NCBI GenBank assembly: GCA_025174535.1
Contig: JALBUN010000010.1
Span: 1,736,001 to 1,800,000 of the forward strand
Length of the DNA: 64,000 nucleotides
Direction of reading: 5' to 3'
From: Cantharellus purpuraceus
Lineage: Eukaryota; Basidiomycota; Agaricomycetes; Cantharellales; Hydnaceae
This document shows, piece after piece, positions 56,078 to 64,000 of this stretch. Position numbers and translations under genes: made by a program. Every line of letters starts with the position of its first letter. Positions within the stretch are counted from its first letter, which is position 1. The notes below the pieces were generated by a model. The model had not been told where the DNA came from and did no database searches. It saw only the letters and a program-made list of their open reading frames with translations.

Positions 56078-56397
56078 TGTATGGGAATCACCTTTTCCCT
56101 ATCAAATTCCATTTATGCAGCACCAATGTGCTATTCTTTGCTTTTCCATTCCTAAATATCAGCATATATTTGATGCTTGTACCTGGAATGGACTTATTCA
56201 AATATTCTCTATTTTTCCATATTTTTTTGGGAATATTCCATGCAGAACTTGGCTCAGAATCATTTATTTCTGCTGTGCTACAGTTGTGGACCCATAGGCA
56301 CCCACAAACCTTCGCGCAGCCGGCTCTCCCCTTTTGGACCAGGCATTTGGCCTGAATTCAAGCTCAGATGTCTCTGATCAATAAATATTCTGTAACT
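56078..56397 (+). repeat. LTR-A fragment (5' part)
   Basis: TGTATGGGAATCACC to TATTCTGTAAC, then G pol sequence begins. It lies head to head with the A2 fragment, separated by two bases. Confidence 0.82.
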
Positions 56398-58401
56398 TGG
56401 TGTGCATGGTCAATTATTATCTCAACCACCTCCTCCCCTTCAGAAATGCTGAACAGGGTATACAGATGACATTGCATCTGTATGAATTCTTGGTCCATAT
56501 AAGACCATCAACACACCAAATTGTGCATGATCTTTAGGTGCTTTCAGCACCTTAGAAAGGACAGTATCCTTTCTATATGTGCCTCATACAATTTGCACAA
56601 GGTTGATCCCATGTTCAATGTGGGATCACAATGGTGTTCTGTCATTGTTTGATGACATCACCTCAATGTCCTCTATTTCTTAGAGGACTTGGAATCATCA
56701 TTTGATGATTCTGCTTGAACATTGAGTGCTTCAGCAAGCAGTCACCTTTGGGTGACTGCTGCTGTTCTAACCTTGACAAACTATTCCATAGGGAGCAGCT
56801 CTCCTTTGGGGTTGAGACATACATCTGCACTCACATACATATAGTTGGGATGACTCTCTGTTAAAGAGTCATCAGCATAGTAGCATGACAAATAGTCTGC
56901 TTCTTTGTTCTCTACCCCATCCACATACCCCATCTATATGCAGGGTAGTGAAGTTGAAACAGGATAGGAATTCCCACCACCTAATCTGTCTAGGAGACAG
57001 ATTTTTCTGGGTCTTGAAGTATTTGAGGCCTTTGTAGTCAATTACTAGGACAAATTTTCATCCTAGTAGTTTGTCTTCCCATTTCATTAAGGCTTCAAGC
57101 ATGGCTATAGTCTCATGCTTGTGAGTCTTATAGTGCTGCACAGCAGCACCAAATTTCTTGGATGAGAATCTGGCAGGCCAACAGGTCTGCCAGTCTTTCC
57201 CTTGTCCATAGATGACCCTGACTCCAGTCTTGGAGCCATCTGTAATAACCCAGATAGTGTCAGGGTTATTGACATCAATGGGCTTCAATATTGGAGCCGT
57301 ACATGCTAGGATCTTAATGCTTTTGAAGCATTTATCCAACAGTGGCATCCAAAGGAATGGTTGATTATTACAAGCACAACCTGACAATGGGGTTGTGTAC
57401 ACAGTTATATCTGGCATATAGTGTGCCAGACACTGCACTAGTCCAAGAAATTGTTGGACTTCATGGTACAGTTTAGGTCATCTCCATCTCATATTTGCTG
57501 CATTTGTCAGCATCTGCATGCACACCTTGGTTATCATTAGGTGACCAAGACAATCCATACTTGTTGAGTATAGATCAATTTTGTCTTTGCTCAGGAACAT
57601 GTGCTTTCCTGAGCTCAGTGAACACCATTTCTAGGTGGTGTTCATGCTCTCACATAGTACAAGAGTACTGTTAAGGGCTGGGAAACTCGGGGTTCAATGG
57701 AATAACCGGAGTTTGGCTGCTAGTGAAGAAGCGGGGGGGACTGGGACAATAACTATTGAGTCAGATCAAGTGGACTTGGCTTCAACTTGTGTGTTGTGCC
57801 CCCTCAGATCATCAGTCTAATATTTTGGAGTTTGGAGTACAGAGTTGGATCAAGGATCCAGAGTTTGACTTGTCAAGAAAGTACTTGTCAAGAAGCTGGC
57901 AACCAAGAAGTTGATGGGGCAAATCTTAGTTGATATACAAACTACTGTAATAGACAGAGGGTAGCCCATATAAGTATGTGGAGAATTGAATGATGAAACC
58001 AAAAGCAATAAGACAATAAGATAGATATGGAGTACAACATGGAAAGGAGTTTGGAGTTTGGACCCAAGCCTGAACTACTAAGCAATATAAAAGAAGAAGG
58101 TTTGTTGTAACCCATGAGAAGAAACTACTTATAAGGAGAACAATAATGGAGTTCAGGGTTGATGGAGGTGGAGTTGACAGAGAATGGAGATGAAGGAGAT
58201 GGAGATCTGGAGATCAGACTTGGTGTTACAGGATGTAACAAGTACATGAATATGTCATCCAAATATACATGGATGAATCTTCCATATATTCTCAGAAGAT
58301 GGCAGTCATAAGCTGCTGGAATGTTGAGGGGGCATTACAGTCCCCTTGCTGCATGACTTTGCTGACAAATGTTCCCAAGATGGTCACAAAGGCCATCTTG
58401 G
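56398..58401 (-). pseudogene. Family G pol fragment (copy S, right part)
   Basis: Minus-strand RT and RNase H: RT palm region with Leu/Asp-rich YLDDIF-like sequence near 58260, RNase H near 57400-57060 (VITDGSKTGVRV, WPARFSSKKFGAAVQHYKTHKHE, intact over 126 codons) and the linker to 56400. LTR-H is nested at 57669-58240. Read on the minus strand from 58401 it continues exactly where 38155 stops. Confidence 0.8.
57669..58240 (+). mobile_element. Solo LTR of family H
   Basis: 572 bp, TGTTAAGGGCTG to GGATGTAACA, target duplication AGTAC (57664-57668 and 58241-58245). Confidence 0.88.
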
Positions 58402-59797
58402 TGTTTTGGAACCGTGAACTTCAACCTAAACTGTGGTGTTAATCACAATCTAAGTTTAGCCCGAGGATGTATGACCTTTCAAGGCTAGCAATAAGCTTGA
58501 AACTATTTTAACGGAGAACCCAATTAAGAAATTATACTCCGGTGAGCAATCACAATCAATGTTGCCACAGGAAGTGAAGCAATAGAGATTTATGCTTGTC
58601 ACGTGTAGTTCACACTTTACTGCTGATGCAATGTAAAGTCAAAGATTGACAGGCGTTCAAGGGTTCAGATACTTCAAAGGGGGAAGTAACCTAGTGCCTT
58701 AGTACCGCGGGTTGAGTGGATTAAAGCTAACAATAATCCCTTCAACGTAAAAAGATAGATATGCACTTGAACACTTCCTTCTGAACAAGCGTATTCACTG
58801 TACGTGTTTATCCGTGATAGAATCAACAGTCAAGGGATATTAATCTCGTCTCAAAGAGGTGAGTTAATAGACTGTGTTGTTGATTTATTGAAATGCCCAC
58901 AATTGAACCAACCGATCAATAGCAAAGTACGTGTTAACCTGACTAACCTCAGAGTCTCAATTAAACGTGCAGTATTCTTGACCAATCAATAGCCTAGTAC
59001 GTATTAACCTGACTAACCTCAGAGTCTCAATTAAACGTGCAAGATTCTTGATTATAACCAATAGCCCGATACGTGATAATTTGGCTAACCTCAGAGTCTC
59101 AATTACACGTGTAAGGTTCTTGATCAATGAATAACAATTAATACACTTCAAGTTACTGCTCCGAGTGGGCTTGTAGTGTGTTAATTACTAATCAGTTACT
59201 CTGTATTAACCTCTTCTCCGAGTTTGATTAATATTAGAGCCTGCTGCGCTTGTAATATAATAACTTCTGGCTTCTCCGAGAGTCAATCAAAGTTAATATA
59301 CACTAAGAGTAGCTGATATAAGCGTGATGCTTATGTGATGATTACTCAATGCTTGAGTAGACACTGCTGTGTGTGTGTGGTAAAAAGATATTATTTATTG
59401 CACTGCTGTTGCAGCCCTTTTTATATACATGGACTATCTAGCTTATGTAACTAATCAGAGAACATTCCTGGTGCTTAGGGAAGCCCCTGGAAGGAAAGAG
59501 ATGGCTGGGGAACCTTGTGGAAGGTCCAGGAAGGTGTCAGAACCTTCTGTGGCCACTTTTGGCTGAAGTGCACGAACTCTGATGATTATGTAATGCGCGC
59601 GTCGTTCGCTCGCGCGCGAGTGCTCGTCGGAGTTGAATGACAGATTATATCAGCAACCGACCCCTTGTGTACACTTGTGGGCTCAAATACACAAAAAAGC
59701 GAAATATAAGTACATTCAATAGAACATTTGAAATACCTTTAAACTACTAAATGATAGTCCTTATTTGAAGTAGTTTAGAACTGCATATACCCCAACA
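58402..59797 (-). mobile_element. LTR of family F, right copy
   Basis: 1396 bp, minus orientation, left flank CTTGG and right flank ATTCC. The flanks pair with those of the left copy at 38156-39530 in the way expected after an inversion. Confidence 0.9.
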
Positions 59798-60066
59798 ATT
59801 CCCCTCTTTTTGGAATATCTGGACCCCTAAGCGTCCGTGAACTCTAGACTCTGGAAGTCTTATTCATTCCCTACTGCTAAGAAACGTATTACCTTCCTGC
59901 GTATCATCTGCATTGACCATTACAACGGATTGTAACCAAAGTACAAATGTTAAATTGTTTCTGGAGTTGTGCTGCAGCAGGGTTTGATATTATTCTCATC
60001 TGTTCATTCATGGAATTGTGGTGATTTAGAGTTTGCAACACCATAATTTTGCAGGTTCCAAAACAG
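59798..60066 (+). repeat. LTR-A2 fragment (3' part)
   Basis: ATTCCCCTCTTTTTGG to GGTTCCAAAACA, the 3' end of the A2 LTR. Its upstream neighbour is the inverted fragment 39531-39686. Confidence 0.85.
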
Positions 60067-60279
60067 ACACCTACATTTTTCATTTTTGCCTTGGTCATTG
60101 TGGGGGGAGAATGATAGGTGCAGTCTCAGGACAGTGGTCAGGGGTAAGGTTTAGACCTGTTGGTGTTGTGTTACACACTAGACTAGGTTCCACACATGTA
60201 TGAGGAATTAGTGCATGGATGGGATGCCCATAACCTTTTGAGAGTGGAACCATACTGAAGTTGGGCACAGTCTACACAG
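60067..60279. other. Unassigned repeat-like sequence (with 61531-61742)
   Basis: Flanks the LTR-I insertion; joined to 61531-61742 across TSD CACAG it forms a 420-bp stretch with a G-run (TGGGGGGAGAATG) and a TGGTATCAGTGG motif near 61648 that resembles a primer-binding site. No coding frame. Probably part of another element. Confidence 0.4.
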
Positions 60280-61530
60280 TGTTATGATTATATTCATTAA
60301 CACCCAGATCCCTGTCCAATCCCCATGTGAAATCTATACTCCATTTGGAAACCATACATCTCCCCATAGTCTGTCCTGTTGGGAAATTAATTTGTGATGG
60401 TGCCTTGCTGGGGGTGTTCTGTGTTCAGTAAAATTTGATTAGTGAGTGGGGAAGTGATGTGGACTGGGTGTATGCACAGTCAAATGAAAGATATACTTGA
60501 GTAGTATCTTCCTATGAAGTTTGATGAGGTTTGGTGGATCCTTTGTCTGGGTGTGAGCAATTTAAGTATGCAGCAGGGACTGGTGGTTAAAAATCAAGTA
60601 AATGCTTAATAGCAAGTGGTCCAATGAATTTCTGGCTTCATAATTTGGGATTCAAGTAGATGTTGCAATATCCCAGTAGGATATGCAAAATATTGTAGAA
60701 AGATGTGTTTGTTCTGAAGTTATTCCAGAAACAAATAGTTCAGACACAGACAACAGAAGCAGGTGAGAGTTAATTCTCTAGTCCATTTCATATCTAGCTA
60801 GGCATGTTTTATACAAGATATGCATGCTAATAACTCGTGATAAAAGTTCTGTGTCATGTGAATAAAGGGAAAGTGATTTATGATAAAAATGAAATGGGGG
60901 TGATGTCAAATAGGGAAAAATGATGAAATAAATCAAAAGAAAAATCAGGGTGAATGTCCAGATGATTGTGGAGCTTACAGGGGCTCCTCCTTTCCCCTCT
61001 AAGTCATTTCCCCTCATCTCTTTACCCCCTCCTAACCTCCTGAGCCTCCTATGTACTCCTATCCCTCCTATCCCCTCCGTTCCCCCCTCTCCTTTCTCCC
61101 CAGAAGGCTGGCTCTTCAAATAACAAGTCCAATCATCATCATGACTCTGCCCATCCATCTCCAGTTCACTGATGCATCAGCATCACCATAGGAACTGGAT
61201 GCCCATCCCCACTGGACTTGGACATATTCACATAAGGCTGTTGGCCTTGAAGAACCATTACTGGAGTAATTATTATTGGATTTTGAACATGTATTTAAGT
61301 TGTGCTACTGGGGACTTCATTCCCCAGTTTGAACACCAAATCACATCTAGCTCCTAAGTCTGATTTGAACTATCTAAGTCTTACTCCACCTCCAAAATCT
61401 CAGACACAGGTATTAGTGAGGGTGCAGCACATAAGCTGAAGCCAAGTCCATTCTGACTCCCATGATGCACCCCAACACCGACTCTGACTCTGATCCAAGT
61501 CCGACCTCCCATTGGACCTAGTGTGTAACA
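60280..61530 (-). mobile_element. Solo LTR of family I with nested LTR-C
   Basis: Minus orientation, flanked by CACAG at 60275-60279 and 61531-61535. About 497 bp once the LTR-C at 60377-61125 and its duplication are removed. Confidence 0.9.
60377..61125 (+). mobile_element. Solo LTR of family C, second copy
   Basis: 749 bp, TGTTGGGAAATT to CAAATAACA, flanks TGTCC and AGTCC (one mismatch). It shares GCCTTGCTGGGGG, AAGTTTGATGAG and CTAGGCATGTTTTATACAAG-type blocks with 52176-52886. Confidence 0.85.
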
Positions 61531-61742
61531 CACAGTATCAGTGTAAAGACTAGTATTTTACCTATACCAAAGTTAGGCTAGAGTATAGGCATATGTGAGT
61601 ACAATAAGACATAACTGAGTAAGATACATATCTCACCTCAGTCCACATGGTATCAGTGGAAAGACTGAGGGGAAAAGACAGAGGTATTATGTCAGGATAT
61701 ACTACTTGTTATGGGTGTATGTGGGCTCATGATCTATTTCCA

Positions 61743-62079
61743 ACATGTTCCTGGTGCTTAGGGAAGCCCTGGAAGGAAAAGAGAAGGTCAGAGAACCTTG
61801 TGGAATGTCCAGGAAGTTGTCAGAACCTTCTGTGGCTGCTTTTGGCTGAAGTGCACAAACTCTGCTGCTTATGTAACATGCACATCATTCACTTGCATGT
61901 GAGTGCTCTTTGAGGTCACATGACAGATTATATCAGCAACCAACCCATTGTGTATTTTTGTGGGCTGAAATACACAAAAATGCAAAATGCAAGTACATTC
62001 AATAGGATATTTAAAATACCTTTGAACTACTTAAAAATAGTCCTTCTTTGAAGTAGTTTAGAAGTGCATCCCTACAACA
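61743..62079 (-). repeat. Degenerate LTR-F remnant
   Basis: Matches the minus orientation of the LTR-F beginning (TTCCTGGTGCTTAGGGAAGC to CTACAACA). It is the last recognisable transposon piece before the host gene. Confidence 0.7.
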
Positions 62080-62231
62080 CCTCCTATCACCTACTCAAGA
62101 TCCATGCCTGATACATTATTCCAATGATGGTGAAAGAATCCCCTGAATGTTATAGAAAAAAATAGATGAAACATCAATATAAGCAACAGAGGGTGAACTT
62201 CAAGAAATATGTTGATGTAGACCCCAATAAA

Positions 62232-63841
62232 TCAGTATTCTTTCAACTGCTCGTCTAGCCACTGTTTCAGCTCATCCCGCGTGGCTCCGTTCGCTGCGCG
62301 GGGGTCTGCCTTTCCAATGCGTGCCCAGGGAATGAGGTACTGTTGTCACGTGAGGTGCCGATATCAACAACACAACTCATTCTGAGACCGACGGGGAGGC
62401 TTACCTGATCGTTCACTTCCTCTTCCTTAGCGGTTGTCCCGCCCCACAGCTGCGTGAGTGCGCCGAAGCTGGTGACAGTTAGTAGATAGACAATGCTGAG
62501 ATGTTTTGAATATAAGCCTACTAGGCTGGGTAAAAAACTTTGCGCGTTATCCATCGTTGCCAGCCAGGCATGTTTCTGTAGCACACTCATTAGGCTGACC
62601 TAACAAAGCATCAATCGAACACGGACTTCTGTAGGTTTGTGACGATTCCACCAGGATGCACACTACAAGCTGTGACGACGTTGCAGTGGTATTTGGTGAG
62701 AATATGGGAGAGGAAGATAGAGCCCTATCCAGAGTCGATGTGAAACATGTTCTGGCCAGAAAGACGGATAATCAAATTGCACCATTTTACTGGCTCCATA
62801 CAACTTCCATTCCGCCAAAGGACCCAAATTCTTCACTGCCTTGTCTCGCTCTGCACCCCCCTTCATGACTTTCCAGTCAAGACCCGTTTTACCTGGCGCC
62901 ATAGGGTGAGCTGCAGACGAGATGTTCATGACACGAGCTTTGGTTTTGTGGTGAGCCGTCGAGCGTTCCAAAGCAGGCAGTAGCTGTAACTTTTTAAAGA
63001 TGAAATTAAGCGAATATGCAAGCTGGCCTGATGATATTTCAAACCGTGAAGAAGTAATGGCCTATGACATTGATACCTGTACGAGTTCAGCTTGCTGTTG
63101 TCGAAAGTCAGAAGGATAAGCTCACCAAATTCTGGAAGACGTGAAAATATAGTCAGTTTCCTAGCATTAATCATTCACTGCACGTACGGAGATCGTAGCC
63201 TTGAGCAGTTAACTCGTCGAGAGGTGGAACCATGACAGCGCTGTCGGGTATTGGATTGACTTATCCTATACAATGAGAGGACCCGCGTATTCAATACGCA
63301 CGCATTATTGAACAGAATATCCAGCCTCTCTTCTTTGCTCAAGAACTCCTCCGCAGCTGTCTTGACGCTCCGTAAATCTGCCAGGTCCAACTGCAGCACA
63401 ATCGGCTGCTTTCCTCGGGTCTCATGCTTCAGACGCTTTATTGCCTCTTCACATCTACTGGGCGAGCGTGCAGCTAGGTATACTGTGGCGTTCTTGAGGA
63501 GCAACTGCTTCACCGTATGATATCCGATTCCCGAGTTTCCTCCAGTCACAATAGCGACCTAAAAATGCGTCCGTATTATTCCCAGTCAAAAATGGAGTAC
63601 AGCAGACTTTCTCATAATGCAGTGTCAGGAATGTTGTTGGGATATGCAATGATACATGCACATCTCATGATCATTCCAGTCCAGGCCATGCATTATGAAA
63701 AAGTCTATTGTAATGTCAAACGAAAGTTTGTACCTTCCCAGTCAGATCGGGGACGTCTCTCTCGGGATCAAAATTGGAATTGGGCGGGAATTGCTGGGAT
63801 AACGAGGAGGTGGGGGCAATCCAACCGAGAATGCTGCCCAT
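62232..63841 (-). CDS. Short-chain dehydrogenase/reductase (retinol dehydrogenase/WWOX-like)
   Basis: Minus-strand gene for 347 residues in nine exons: 63841-63734, 63558-63302, 63240-63188, 63131-63126, 63076-63045, 62989-62783, 62724-62623, 62575-62405 and 62339-62232. All introns have GT..AG ends and the lengths sum to 348 codons with an open frame. It begins MGSILGWIAPTSS; cofactor motif TGGNSGIGY, DLADL for adenine-ring contact, LFNNA, then VMVPPLDEL, INVIGHYFFT, catalytic Ser in MNISSAAH, Tyr and Lys in LYGASK, SVHPGGIVTN, and the C terminus YLIPWARIGK. This is an NAD(P)H-dependent oxidoreductase of the extended RDH-like group; the substrate is unknown. The fourth exon has only six bases (AATTTG) and supplies the Gln-Phe-Gly expected by the family. 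Another acceptor choice at 62983 would remove two residues. Confidence 0.9.
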
Positions 63842-63926
63842 GATGACGGCGTGATAACTGCCACTGCACAAAGAGGGGGGGAAAGAGGAGGGGTAGGTGC
63901 TGAATTTGATACCGACCCGGGTTATT

Positions 63927-63934
63927 TATTTATA
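63927..63934 (-). promoter_or_regulatory. TATA box of the SDR gene
   Basis: TATAAATA on the minus strand, about 86 nt upstream of the ATG at 63841. Confidence 0.45.
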
Positions 63935-63944
63935 TTAGCGTGTG

Positions 63945-63985
63945 GGTCGGAGACGGTCATTGCAAGATAATGACCGTCTCCGACC
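63945..63985. repeat. Perfect 17-bp inverted repeat (hairpin) at window end
   Basis: GGTCGGAGACGGTCATT (63945-63961), loop GCAAGAT, then its exact complement 63969-63985. The block ATTGCAAGATAATGA then repeats directly at 63986-64000, so the structure continues outside the window. It lies just upstream of the SDR TATA box. Confidence 0.85.
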
Positions 63986-64000
63986 ATTGCAAGATAATGA

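Noticed and set aside
58402..59797. LTR-F as an insertion without target duplication (mutated TSD)
   Set aside because: Its flanks match those of the inverted copy at 38156 exactly, so an inversion explains it better than TSD decay.
1..64000. tRNA or rRNA genes
   Set aside because: No cloverleaf with conserved A/B boxes and no rRNA-like block was recognised on either strand by eye. A tRNAscan run would be decisive.

Overview
The window looks like a fungal, most likely basidiomycete (Agaricomycete-type), chromosome segment. The host genes have many short GT..AG introns (about 40-90 nt), and the transposable elements are chromodomain Ty3/gypsy elements (chromoviruses), Ty1/copia, Tc1/mariner and a small TIR element. 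This assignment is inferred from gene structure and element types, not from a species match.

Layout. Host genes sit only at the two ends. Left: the 3' part of a Rad60/NIP45-type protein with SUMO-like domains (1-689), then a complete multi-exon MFS drug/polyamine-type transporter (1051-3616). Right: a complete nine-exon short-chain dehydrogenase/reductase on the minus strand (62232-63841). Almost everything between 4854 and 62079 (57 kb) is a nest of retroelements. I name the families A, A2, B, C, D, F, G, H and I for this window only.

Element A (19131-30849, plus) is a nearly pristine chromovirus: 1432-bp LTRs with three visible differences, TSD TGTAT, one 2432-codon gag-pol frame and a separate 342-aa ORF after pol. 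Element D (6046-13916, minus) is a chromovirus with 362-bp LTRs (one difference, TSD GGTAA) whose pol carries several TGA stops and which also has an extra ORF after pol, split by a solo LTR. Family G is older: an almost full copy (39687-55618) carries at least seven nested insertions, with partial copies at 5763-16899, 17827-31099 and 37881-38155 plus 56398-58401. G has LTRs of about 265 bp, gag, pol with a chromodomain, and a long third ORF of unknown function. Solo LTRs and fragments (A, A2, B, C, F, H, I), two identical-length MITEs, a Tc1 remnant and a decayed copia element fill the rest.

Two observations stand out. First, the whole of family G (LTR, gag, pol, inter-ORF region, third ORF) is tiled with short perfect inverted repeats about every 20-60 nt, far above chance. 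At two sites compared between copies the pairing is kept by compensating changes while the amino acids change. Elements A and D do not show this. Second, the two LTR-F copies at 38156 and 58402 have swapped target-site duplications (CCAAG with CCAAG, ATTCC with ATTCC in inverted register). This documents an inversion of about 19 kb by recombination between inverted LTRs, and undoing it also restores the reading order of a G pol gene.
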